64,000 bases of DNA from contig AP017375.1 in assembly GCA_002355455.1 (NCBI GenBank), positions 3,720,001 to 3,784,000 of the forward strand. Direction: 5' to 3'. The translations under genes were made by a program, and so were the position numbers. Under the pieces are notes generated by a model. It worked only from the letters and a program-made list of their open reading frames with translations. It ran no database searches and was not told the DNA's origin. The DNA is from Stanieria sp. NIES-3757 (lineage in GTDB: Bacteria > Cyanobacteriota > Cyanobacteriia > Cyanobacteriales > Xenococcaceae). This document shows, piece by piece, positions 18,730 through 27,335 of the stretch (the first letter of the stretch is position 1; every line of letters starts with the position of its first letter).

Positions 18730-20031
18730 ATGATTCACGATATATTTATGCCGGCTCTTAGCTCCACCATGACTGAAGGAAAAATTGTTGAATGGACAAA
18801 ATCGCCAGGAGACAAGGTAGCCAAGGGTGAAACTGTGGTAGTGGTAGAGTCGGATAAAGCCGACATGGATGTAGAATCCTTTAATGAAGGTTATTTAGCG
18901 GTTATATTAGTTGAAGCAGGACAAGAAGCACCCGTAGGAAACGCGATCGCTCTTCTCGCAGAAACTGAAGCAGAAATCGAAGAAGCTAAACAAAAAGCTG
19001 CTTCCCATCAAGGAGGTTCTAGCTCCTCTGCTACTCCTAAATCAGAATCTACTCCTGTAGCTACTCCTGGTGCTGTTGCCGATCAAGCTCAAACTACTTC
19101 AAAAACTTCTAGTAATGGCAATGGCAGAATTGTCGCTTCTCCACGAGCTAGAAAACTAGCTAAAGAATTTGGTGTCGACATCAAAACGATTCAAGGCAGT
19201 GGTCCTTACGGTAGAATTGTTGCCCAAGATATCGAACAAGCAGCAGGTAAAACTCCCGCTCCTACTCCAGTGGCATCTCAACCAGTAAACACGCCTGTAG
19301 CACCTCCTTCCGTATCTCGTCCCGTTACACCTCCTCCAACACCCGTCAGCGTTACTCCTGGTGAAACTGTACCCCTCAATACTCTCCAAAAAGCTGTGGT
19401 ACAGAATATGATGGTTAGTTTGCAAGTACCTACCTTCCACGTCAACTACACCATTACTACCGATGCTTTAGACCAACTCTACAAACAAATTAAGTCTAAA
19501 GGAGTAACTATGACAGCTTTACTCGCTAAAGCTGTAGCGGTTACTCTAGCAAAACACCCGATAGTTAATGCTAGCTATAGTGAAGGAGCAATTAAATATA
19601 ATTCAGAAATCAATATTGCTGTTGCAGTAGCAATGGAAGGTGGAGGTTTAATCACACCTGTTTTACGCAATGCAGACAAGCTTGATATTTATTCCCTCTC
19701 TCGCAGTTGGAAAGATTTAGTAGACCGTTCTAGACTCAAACAACTACAACCAGATGAATATAGCACTGGTACTTTCACCCTATCTAATTTAGGGATGTTT
19801 GGTGTAGACCGCTTCGATGCCATTTTACCCCCAGGACAAGGTTCGATCCTAGCTATTGGTGCTGCTCGTCCCCAAGTAGTAGCTACTGAAGCAGGATTGT
19901 TCGGTGTTAAACGCCAAATGGTGGTTAATATGACTAGCGATCATCGTATTATTTATGGCTCACACGCTGCTTTGTTCTTACAGGATTTAGCAAAATTAAT
20001 TGAAACAGAGCCACAATCTTTAACTCTTTAA
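18730..20031 (+). CDS. Dihydrolipoamide acetyltransferase (E2) of pyruvate dehydrogenase
   Basis: The E2 core of the pyruvate dehydrogenase complex, which passes the acetyl group from lipoate to CoA. An N-terminal lipoyl domain has the lipoylated Lys43 in ESDKADMDVE. A Ser/Ala/Pro linker follows, then an E3/E1-binding domain (about 135-170, VASPRARKLAKEFGVD through GSGPYGRIVAQDI), a second Pro-rich linker, and the catalytic domain (about 210-433). The active-site motif reads SDHRIIYG, the plastid/cyanobacterial variant of DHRxxDG. There is one lipoyl domain, as usual in cyanobacteria. A terminator follows at 20051. It is called odhB, pdhC or aceF in different annotations. Confidence 0.95.
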   Translation: MIHDIFMPALSSTMTEGKIVEWTKSPGDKVAKGETVVVVESDKADMDVESFNEGYLAVILVEAGQEAPVGNAIALLAETEAEIEEAKQKAASHQGGSSSSATPKSESTPVATPGAVADQAQTTSKTSSNGNGRIVASPRARKLAKEFGVDIKTIQGSGPYGRIVAQDIEQAAGKTPAPTPVASQPVNTPVAPPSVSRPVTPPPTPVSVTPGETVPLNTLQKAVVQNMMVSLQVPTFHVNYTITTDALDQLYKQIKSKGVTMTALLAKAVAVTLAKHPIVNASYSEGAIKYNSEINIAVAVAMEGGGLITPVLRNADKLDIYSLSRSWKDLVDRSRLKQLQPDEYSTGTFTLSNLGMFGVDRFDAILPPGQGSILAIGAARPQVVATEAGLFGVKRQMVVNMTSDHRIIYGSHAALFLQDLAKLIETEPQSLTL

Positions 20032-20050
20032 TTTATTTATATTGAACAAG

Positions 20051-20085
20051 GTAGGGATGATTTATGAATTATCCCTACTTTTTTT
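20051..20085 (+). terminator. Rho-independent terminator after the E2 gene
   Basis: GTAGGGAT (20051-20058) pairs with ATCCCTAC (20071-20078) and is followed by seven T residues. Confidence 0.85.
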
Positions 20086-20145
20086 AGTTAGAAAAAGTAA
20101 TTGATCTGAAAAAAAAAGAATGCTATCAATAGAAAAAGATTGATT

Positions 20146-20341
20146 GTATAGCAGTACAAAGAAAGATTAGGACATCATTATAGATCGTAGGGGCGATTCA
20201 CGAAGCGGAGGGGCTGTGTGCGGAATTCGATTCCGCACGGGGGTCTGAAGTTGGCGAGGCAACCTCGCCAACCGCCCCCTCACCTTGTACGCCCCGTCCC
20301 TTACAGGGTTTTTCGTCCTAACCTAAATAAGTAGTGCTATA
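20146..20341. mobile_element. 196-bp MITE-like element, copy B
   Basis: Base-for-base identical to 13126-13321, in the same orientation, 7,020 bp away. It lies downstream of the E2 terminator and upstream of the 3' end of the M16 peptidase gene. Its flanks (TGATT on the left, GATGAAAGG on the right) differ from those of copy A, so the match ends sharply at the TATAGCA/TGCTATA ends. Confidence 0.87.
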
Positions 20342-20466
20342 GATGAAAGGTAGGAATTAGACAAAATTATCAGTTAATTTGAAGCAGATAATTTAACACA
20401 AATCTCTACCTATTACTTATTCCCTATTACTTAAAAAAATCAATCTAATTGGCAGCAAAAATTTAG

Positions 20467-21735
20467 CTAATTCATATTAGCAGGCCCAACAATACAAACA
20501 AAGGGTTGAGTTAAATAACGCTGGGCAACTTGCTGTACTCTTTCTGGGGTAATTTTTTCAATTTGCTGTTGAAATTCTTGGTCATACTGTAAACCTAAAC
20601 CCAGACTTTCATACCAACCATAAACTTGAGCAATTTCACCATTAGTTTGCTTTCCTAAAGCATATTGACCCAATAACTTGTTTTTTGCTCCTTGTACTTC
20701 TGCTTCTGTAAGTTGACTTTCACTTAAACGGTTAATTTCTGCTTTTAACCCCTCTAGAGCAATTTCAGTATTTTGGGGTGCAGTTCCCATATAAGCGATA
20801 AAAGAGGAAAATTCTAAACGAGTAGGATAAAAAGCAGAAACATCGTAAGCTAAACCTCGTTTTTCTCTTAATTCCACAAAAAGACGACTAGAAAGCCCAT
20901 TGCCCAGATAGGTACTGAGTAATTTTAAGACTGGATAATCTTCATTTTTTACGGCTGCACTCAAATAACCCAACATAATAATCGATTGTTGAGTATCTTG
21001 TTCGATTACTATTTGAGTAGGCGAAGAGTCTAATGGTGGTATCGTGGGTAAAACCAAAGGATGAGTAGGAACTTGCCAATCACCAAACACTTCTTCAACT
21101 AAAGCAAGTGTTTTTTGAGGATTAATGCGACCTGAAATACTAATAATTAAATTATCGGGACGAAAATAGGTTTGATGATATTGTTGCAGATGAAGGCGAT
21201 TTAATTGAGTTACAGTCTCTTCTGTTCCCAAAACCGATACTCCATAAGGATGCTCCCCGTACATCATTGCTCGTAATTGATTAAAAGCAACGTTGAAAGG
21301 CTGTTCTTGTTGAGAACGAATACTTTGAATGGTTAATTTTTTTTCTAATTCTACTTCTACTTCAGGAAAATCTGGCGATCGCATTATTTCCCCTAGCAAG
21401 TGTAGCATCGAGGCAAAATCGGCTGCCACAGTCTTTATAGAAAGTAAAAAATAATCAGTAGTAACATCTGCACCTAGGCTAGCTCCAACTGATTCTACTT
21501 GTTCGGCAATATCAAGAGCAGATAATTTTTCCGTGCCTTTGGTAATTACTGCTGCCACGAGATGAGATAAGCCAGCTTGAGTTCGACTTTCCCAGATTGA
21601 ACCAGCGTTTTTGAGGAATAAACGCCCAGCTACTACATCGGCAGCTTGATTTTCTACAGCAATTAAAGTGATTCCATTGGGTAAAACAATTGGCTGAATC
21701 TTGTCAGTTGCTTCTGTCTCAGACAAAAAAGACAT
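20467..21735 (-). CDS. M16-family peptidase-like protein, active site lost
   Basis: A pitrilysin/insulinase-type (M16) fold of 422 residues. The zinc motif HxxEH is replaced by HLVAA (58-62), so the catalytic Glu and second His are missing. The remaining scaffold is well conserved (YFRPDNLIISISGRINPQKT, ELREKRGLAYDVSAFY). The usual role of such chains is to pair with an active M16 partner, as in mitochondrial processing peptidase. The active partner is the gene directly upstream on the same strand, 48 bp away. The substrate is unknown. Confidence 0.93.
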   Translation of the reverse strand: MSFLSETEATDKIQPIVLPNGITLIAVENQAADVVAGRLFLKNAGSIWESRTQAGLSHLVAAVITKGTEKLSALDIAEQVESVGASLGADVTTDYFLLSIKTVAADFASMLHLLGEIMRSPDFPEVEVELEKKLTIQSIRSQQEQPFNVAFNQLRAMMYGEHPYGVSVLGTEETVTQLNRLHLQQYHQTYFRPDNLIISISGRINPQKTLALVEEVFGDWQVPTHPLVLPTIPPLDSSPTQIVIEQDTQQSIIMLGYLSAAVKNEDYPVLKLLSTYLGNGLSSRLFVELREKRGLAYDVSAFYPTRLEFSSFIAYMGTAPQNTEIALEGLKAEINRLSESQLTEAEVQGAKNKLLGQYALGKQTNGEIAQVYGWYESLGLGLQYDQEFQQQIEKITPERVQQVAQRYLTQPFVCIVGPANMN

Positions 21736-21783
21736 CGTTTAATTAATTTTGAGGTTGAAGATCTATCTACAGATGACTATAAA

Positions 21784-23064
21784 CTAACAAGGAACAAGAG
21801 TGGTAATCGCATAACGTTCAGGAGAAAGATATTGATTGGCAATTCTTTGCAATTCGTTTGCGGTAAGTTGATTGATTGTTTTTGTGTAGTTTAAAGCTTG
21901 CTCTGCCGTAGCAATAGTGTTGTAGTAACCGTAGATTCCTGCTAGTTGTCCTGGGGTTTCGGTAGAGAAAATATAATCATTACAAAGAAGACGTTTGGCA
22001 CGGGCTAATTCAGTTTCAGAAAGAGGTTGATTTTGTAATTGGTAAATGCGATCGCATATATTTTTTTCTACCTCTTGTAAATTATCCGACTCTAACCAAG
22101 CACTAATTGTAAATAAACTTGAATCTCGCTGAAGCGAAAATTCGCTAGTAATATCTAGAACTAATTGTTCTTCTTCTCTTAGTTCCCTCACTAAACGAGA
22201 ACAACGACTACCAGCTAAAATAACAGACAATAAATCTAAACCAATTCCATCTACTAAACAATCAGAACCTGCTCCTAACCAAGCCATTGCTAAACGAGCT
22301 TGTTCTATTCTCGGTAGCTGAAGTTCCTGACGACGAATATCAATTAAAGGAGGTTCAGCTTCGATGCTATGAGGAGGACATTCAGAACGAACGCTAAATT
22401 CTGCAAAGGCTTCTTCTACTAAAGATAAAGCAACTTTTTGGTCAATCCCACCAATCATTACCACAGTCATATTTTCTGGCTGATAATGGGTGCGATGAAA
22501 ACAGCGCATTTGATGAGGAGTATGTTGGAGTAACAATTCCTCCTCTCCCAAAATCGAACGTTTGTAGGGATGATGCTGATAAATATTTTGGCACAAAGCT
22601 TGAAAACCAATCCAATCAGGATCGTCATAGCTAGAGCGAATTTCTTCTAAAACTACATCTCGTTCTCGGTGAAATTCTTCGTCGGGAATAGAAGCATGAA
22701 GTAGGATATCAGCTAAATAAGGTAAAGTTTCCGATACATAAGATTCTGCTGTCGTCAGAAAAAAATGGGCATAGTCATGACTTGTAGCTGCATTGGCTAT
22801 TCCTCCATTTTGCTCAATTACCCAATCAAATTCTCCAGTGGCTACGCGAGGCGAACCTTTAAAAATCATATGCTCTAAAAAATGAGCCATTCCTGACCAT
22901 TCTTCTGGTTCGGCACTTGCTCCAGCTTTAATCCAAATATCAGTTACTACTACTGGTGTAGCTGGTAAATATTGATGAATTACTGTCAAGCCGTTATCTA
23001 ATCTAACAACATTCGCTGGAAATTCTAGTTGATTGAGGCGTTCCGATAATTGTTGCATTAACAA
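21784..23064 (-). CDS. M16-family zinc peptidase (active subunit)
   Basis: A 426-residue M16 peptidase with an intact inverted zinc motif HFLEH (61-65) and the downstream acidic ligand region (EFHRERDVVLEEI). The family hallmark VRELREEEQLVLDITSEF is near residue 300. No signal peptide is evident, so it is probably cytoplasmic or membrane-associated. It is the first gene of a two-gene operon with the inactive paralogue at 20467. An alternative start is the Met at residue 3. Confidence 0.95.
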   Translation of the reverse strand: MLMQQLSERLNQLEFPANVVRLDNGLTVIHQYLPATPVVVTDIWIKAGASAEPEEWSGMAHFLEHMIFKGSPRVATGEFDWVIEQNGGIANAATSHDYAHFFLTTAESYVSETLPYLADILLHASIPDEEFHRERDVVLEEIRSSYDDPDWIGFQALCQNIYQHHPYKRSILGEEELLLQHTPHQMRCFHRTHYQPENMTVVMIGGIDQKVALSLVEEAFAEFSVRSECPPHSIEAEPPLIDIRRQELQLPRIEQARLAMAWLGAGSDCLVDGIGLDLLSVILAGSRCSRLVRELREEEQLVLDITSEFSLQRDSSLFTISAWLESDNLQEVEKNICDRIYQLQNQPLSETELARAKRLLCNDYIFSTETPGQLAGIYGYYNTIATAEQALNYTKTINQLTANELQRIANQYLSPERYAITTLVPC

Positions 23065-23465
23065 GCTACATTTTGTGCAATATAAACAATTATCGTAGCG
23101 TTTTTAACAAATGCTACTTGCTAAATTTGATACAGAAATTAATTTGCTCTTGCTGAGGTTAGAAATTATTAGCATAATAGATAATTTTTCTCTGAATAAA
23201 AATTCTACCGCTATAGTTTAATTTTTTGTTTTCTAGTTCTTTTAAAGAATTAGAAAAACCAACCAAGCGCGATCAGGCCTAGCCTGGCGCTTACACGATC
23301 GCGCTGGCTACACTTTCGTGTCGCATTATTCACTCCACAAATCAAAAATTTTCAGAAGTGAGTTAAATCATAAGAGCAATTTTGAACGCTATAGAATAGA
23401 AATGTTCGCTCTTGGTATTTAAAAGTTGATAGTTAACATAATTGCAATAAGTCAATGCTAGTTTT
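23065..23465. other. Intergenic region with a palindromic hairpin
   Basis: 401 bp without a supported gene. It holds a GC-rich palindrome at 23267-23304, where GCGCGATC pairs with GATCGCGC around an inner AGGCCTAGCCT segment. A second small hairpin (ACAC..GTGT) follows near 23311-23323. This looks like another member of the small GC-rich repeats seen in the window. Confidence 0.55.
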
Positions 23466-23900
23466 ATGGATAGCGATCTAAAACAATTACACGACCGCGA
23501 TTTTAACCTCTGGATTGAGAATATAAAAATCAAAATTCAAAAACAGGATTTCGATGGCATGGACTGGGATAATCTACTTGATGAAATAGATGATATGGGA
23601 GCAAGCCAGAAAAGAGCTTTAAATAGTTATATGCAAAGACTTATAGAGCATATTCTCAAGCTTAAATACTGGTAATCTGAGGTTGAACGCTGTCGTAATG
23701 CTTGGATGGTTGAAGTAACCAATTTCAGAAGTAGCATTAACCGTATTTTGAGAAAAAATCCTAGTCTTAAAAATTATCTAAATGCTGAATATCAATATCT
23801 TTATCAAGATGCTAGTAAAGCAATGGTGTTACTTTTTGAGATGCCAAAAGATAATTTTGCGGCATTAGATAAAATTATGCAAGACAATTATTTTGGCTAA
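23466..23900 (+). pseudogene. DUF29 family protein, interrupted by one in-frame stop
   Basis: DUF29 proteins are about 140-150 residues and common in cyanobacteria; their function is unknown. The first part (MDSDLKQLHDRDFNLWIENI, then LDEIDDMGASQKRALNSYMQR) carries the typical N-terminal signature. After KLKYW there is a TAA at 23673-23675, and the same frame continues with SEVERCRNAWMVEVTNFRS and the family's C-terminal part (RKNPSLKNYL) to a stop at 23898-23900. A single substitution would restore the full gene. This is a recent nonsense mutation, a sequencing error or, less likely, readthrough. Confidence 0.85.
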
Positions 23901-23943
23901 AACTACCTTTCTCTCAAAAAAAAAGTCTCAATTAATTTAAGAA

Positions 23944-24100
23944 AATAAGTAGTTAACCGCTACGCCGTCTTACCTCAGCTTATGACCTGGGAAAACCAGG
24001 TGGGTACTCACGCTGTCTGCATCCATTTCCGAGTACAAGCTCGGTCTACTTCTGCTGTCAATCTGTAAGCTCCCTCATAAGTCAAACATAGATCAACAAA
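23944..24100 (-). ncRNA. Candidate structured non-coding RNA (unassigned)
   Basis: About 155 bp with composition and structure unlike the flanks and no open frame. It contains hairpins ACCTGG-gaaaa-CCAGGT (23977-23993) and CCGAG-tacaag-CTCGG. Distant perfect complements also occur, TCATAAG with CTTATGA and CTTAC with GTAAG, whose crossing order would allow a pseudoknot. Strand is tentative: read on the minus strand it ends toward a T9 run at 23924-23916. It does not match the tmRNA, RNase P or SRP RNA signatures I know. It lies between the DUF29 pseudogene and nadK. Confidence 0.45.
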
Positions 24101-24254
24101 CTATATTGGCAGTCACCAACGTAGCAGTGTAACTTTCTATATGATTAATAATTTTTCAAATTTTGGCAAGTGTTATTTTGCTGCCGTATTCTTTTCGCTT
24201 GGAAAGATACTATGAAGAATGTAGTCAAAGACGAACTTTCAACTAAAAATTAAG

Positions 24255-25190
24255 GTGGAATTAAAACACGTAATTATTGCTTACAAAGCAGGAGACAGTG
24301 AAAGTAAAAAATGGTCTGAAAGATGTGCCAAAGAATTAGAAGCACGTCAATGTCAAGTCTTATTGGGACCGAGTGGCTTTAAAGATAATCCTTATCCCGT
24401 GTTTTTAGCTTCCGCTAATACCATCAAAATCGATCTGGCAATAGTTTTAGGTGGCGATGGTAGTGTTTTAGCAGCAGCACGTCAGCTTGCTCCCGAAGGT
24501 ATTCCAATTTTAGCGGTTAATGTCGGAGGTCATTTAGGGTTTTTAACCGAACCTTTTGAATTATTTAAAGATACAGAAAAAATTTGGCAACGTTTAGAAT
24601 CGGATCTTTATGCCGTTGAAAAAAGAATGATGCTAGAAGCTGGCTTGTATGAAGGAAGTCGTACTGAACCCGAACTAGTCAGCGAAAAATTTTTTTGTCT
24701 CAATGAGATGTGTATTAAACCCGCCAGTATCGATCGCATGCCTACCTCAATTTTAGAAATGGAAGTCGATGGAGAAATAATCGATCAATACAGTGGTGAT
24801 GGTTTACTGGTTGCCACTCCCACAGGTTCTACAGGATACACTGCTTCTGCTAATGGTCCAATTTTACATCCAGGAATTCACGCGATCGCAGTTACGCCAA
24901 TTTGTCCTCTCAGTCTTTCCGTACGACCGATTGTGCTGCCTCCAGGTAGCATTGTTAGCGTGTGGCCTTTAGGTGATTATGAAGTCAATACCAAGCTTTG
25001 GACGGATGGTTCTCTAGCTACTACAATTTGGCCTGGACAAAGAGTCATCGTGCGAATGGCTCACTCTCAGGCAAAGTTTATTATCTTACGAGAAACTTAT
25101 TCTTTCTACCAAACCTTACGCGAGAAATTGCATTGGACGGGAACTAGAATTCACTACCAAAATAACGGTTCAGGCAAAATAACCAATTAA
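24255..25190 (+). CDS. nadK: NAD kinase
   Basis: Phosphorylates NAD to NADP. It has the substrate and catalytic motif GGDGSVL (about 75-81), NVGGHLGFL, and the second conserved block TPTGSTGYTASANGP. Its 311 residues match the larger of the cyanobacterial NAD kinases. The GTG start at 24255 is the earliest one consistent with the family start (VELKHVIIAYKAG); there is no good ATG nearby. The MscS-type gene follows 44 bp later. Confidence 0.96.
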   Translation: MELKHVIIAYKAGDSESKKWSERCAKELEARQCQVLLGPSGFKDNPYPVFLASANTIKIDLAIVLGGDGSVLAAARQLAPEGIPILAVNVGGHLGFLTEPFELFKDTEKIWQRLESDLYAVEKRMMLEAGLYEGSRTEPELVSEKFFCLNEMCIKPASIDRMPTSILEMEVDGEIIDQYSGDGLLVATPTGSTGYTASANGPILHPGIHAIAVTPICPLSLSVRPIVLPPGSIVSVWPLGDYEVNTKLWTDGSLATTIWPGQRVIVRMAHSQAKFIILRETYSFYQTLREKLHWTGTRIHYQNNGSGKITN

Positions 25191-25234
25191 TCAACTAACA
25201 ATTTAAACATTTTTTAAATTAGAGAAGTAGACAA

Positions 25235-26950
25235 GTGCGAAAACAACAATTAGTGAGCCAAAAATTTTTTAAGCGTAGCCAAAAAAAATTATTTAATCAC
25301 CTCAGCAAAATCATTTTGACTCTTTTGTTCTTGCTATTGGTTTTTGCTATTCCTAGTCAAGCTCAACCCAAATTGAATAACTGGTCTTCTGCTCCCATCA
25401 TCACCGATAGTTGGCAAATTTTTCAAACCAGTGAAGTCACAACAAAAACAGCACCAGTAGTTTTAGATGGTAGAGAACTATTTCGAGTTAGTGCTTCAGG
25501 TGGTTATGCTGCTAGCGAAAGAGCGGATGGAATTGCTACTCAGTTACAAAATGCGATCGACTCAAATAAATCACCCCAACTAAAAATCGAGACACGCAAT
25601 CAGTTACCAGTGATTTTTTTAAATGGCGAACAGCTTTTAACTGTAACCAATCAAGATAGTTTCAAAGGGGCAATTTTACAAGAAAGAGCGCAATTTTGGA
25701 GTCAAAAAATTCTCAAAGCTATAGAAAAAGCTCAACAAGAAAGAACTAATAACTATCTTCAACAACAATTGAGTCTTTCTGGCTTCATTTTATTAATAGC
25801 TTTAATTTTATCTCGCTTTATCAAACAGTTAGAAACCTATCCTGTTCGAGAAGCAATTCAAAGAATTATTCCTGGAATAGCTAAAAGAAACCGAGCCAAA
25901 CCTTCAAATTTAACCACCTTATATCGGCTTAAGTTGGGTTTACTTCAATTTATTTTATGGGTTTCAGTACTTTTTATAATTACCGAATTCTTCCCTTTAT
26001 TGAGGAGTTGGCGATATAAATTTCTCAATTTATTAATAGGAAGTCTAACAAATTCTTGGTTTAATCTTGGAGATAAATCTTACTCATTTTTAAATTTATT
26101 AATCTTAACTGCATTATTTTGGGGATTAATCATCCTCTCAGGAAATTTAACTACTTTACTGCGTACTAGAATTTTGCAAGTAACTCGCATGAATCGGGGT
26201 TCGCAGGAAGTTATTTCGATCGTTCTTAAATATAGTTTAATTTCAATTGGCACTATTGTTTTATTACAAATTTGGGGTCTAAATTTAAGTTCTTTAGCCT
26301 TAATTGGTAGTGCTTTGGGTGTAGGTATTGGTTTCGGTTTTCAAGAAATTGCCAAAAACTTTGCTAGTGGATTGGTATTATTATTTGAACGCTCTGTTCA
26401 AGTAGGAGATTTTATTCAAATCGGACAACATTTAGGAACTGTAGAAAGAATAGGAGCGCGCAGTATTGTTTTAAAAACATTAGATAAAATTTCTATAATT
26501 GTTCCTAATTCACGATTACTAGCCGAAGAAGTAACTAATTGGAGTCATGATAATCCAGCTTCAAGACTACATTTACCCGTAGGAGTTGCATACGGTTCAG
26601 ATGTCGAAAAAGTCAAAACTGCCTTGTTAAGCATAGCAGAAGAACATCCAGAAGTGTTACGTTATCCTCAGCCTCAAGTGTTTTTTAATAGTTTTGGAGA
26701 AAGTTCTTTAAACTTTGAATTATTGGTTTGGACTTCCGATCCTAGTCGTCAAGTTCGACTAAAAAGCGATCTTTATTTTCAAATTGAACAAATTTTTAAA
26801 AATAAAGAAATTGAGGTACCTTTTCCTCAAAGAGATTTGCATTTACGAAATGCTAATTTACCTTTAACTCTTTCGCCTCAATTGGAAAATTATTTATTAC
26901 AGTTTTTAAAAAGTTTGTCGGTTCAACAATCTCGTAATGGAAAAAGATAA
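25235..26950 (+). CDS. MscS-family mechanosensitive ion channel
   Basis: A 571-residue membrane channel protein. A hydrophobic signal segment (about 24-44, ending SQAQP) precedes a periplasmic domain of about 130 residues. Membrane helices occur at about 178-196, 232-252, 285-305 and 328-345, and the pore helix is rich in Gly/Ala (GSALGVGIGFGFQEIAKNFASG). The MscS beta domain (VGDFIQIGQHLGTVERIGAR, VPNSRLLAEEVTNWS) and the C-terminal alpha/beta domain follow. The start is GTG at 25235. It probably relieves osmotic pressure; close paralogues with long N-terminal domains may have other gating signals. Confidence 0.92.
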   Translation: MRKQQLVSQKFFKRSQKKLFNHLSKIILTLLFLLLVFAIPSQAQPKLNNWSSAPIITDSWQIFQTSEVTTKTAPVVLDGRELFRVSASGGYAASERADGIATQLQNAIDSNKSPQLKIETRNQLPVIFLNGEQLLTVTNQDSFKGAILQERAQFWSQKILKAIEKAQQERTNNYLQQQLSLSGFILLIALILSRFIKQLETYPVREAIQRIIPGIAKRNRAKPSNLTTLYRLKLGLLQFILWVSVLFIITEFFPLLRSWRYKFLNLLIGSLTNSWFNLGDKSYSFLNLLILTALFWGLIILSGNLTTLLRTRILQVTRMNRGSQEVISIVLKYSLISIGTIVLLQIWGLNLSSLALIGSALGVGIGFGFQEIAKNFASGLVLLFERSVQVGDFIQIGQHLGTVERIGARSIVLKTLDKISIIVPNSRLLAEEVTNWSHDNPASRLHLPVGVAYGSDVEKVKTALLSIAEEHPEVLRYPQPQVFFNSFGESSLNFELLVWTSDPSRQVRLKSDLYFQIEQIFKNKEIEVPFPQRDLHLRNANLPLTLSPQLENYLLQFLKSLSVQQSRNGKR

Positions 26951-27335
26951 GCAGAACACCTTAATTACAACAGTTTTCAATTGGGTAGAGCATATTGATT
27001 AATTAGAGTCAGGGGTCAGTATAGACGATCCCTTTCTATCTCCGAAAGTAGAATCCCTAAATCGAGTTGACGATTTTCAAGAAACTACAAGCGATCGCCT
27101 AATTGATTCCGATTGACGGAATTATCGGTAGTTGGCGTATGACCAATATTCCTACATTAAAAGGTCACATCGGCATCAAAAGCTTTGACAGTAGGGGTTT
27201 TAAGCGTCTTCCTGTTCGTGAGATTATCGGTATTTGAAATAACTTAAAACATTCATGATAACGGTGTTAGCTTGCTCACTACCGGTATCCTGATTGAAAA
27301 GATTTAAATACCTAATAGCTAAGGGCAGTTTTTAG
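26951..27335. other. Intergenic region with a possible gene remnant
   Basis: 385 bp. A 44-codon open frame from TTG 27103 to TGA 27235 reads IPIDGIIGSWRMTNIP and then KGHIGIKSFDSRGFKRLPV. It looks protein-like but is too short to assign, and may be the remnant of a decayed gene. A HIP1 site precedes it. An imperfect hairpin lies near 27256-27297, behind the amidohydrolase gene. Confidence 0.35.

Noticed and set aside
23466-23900. Two separate small genes instead of one broken DUF29 gene
   Set aside because: Both parts are in one frame, separated only by a TAA and ten codons, and together they rebuild a full DUF29 protein.
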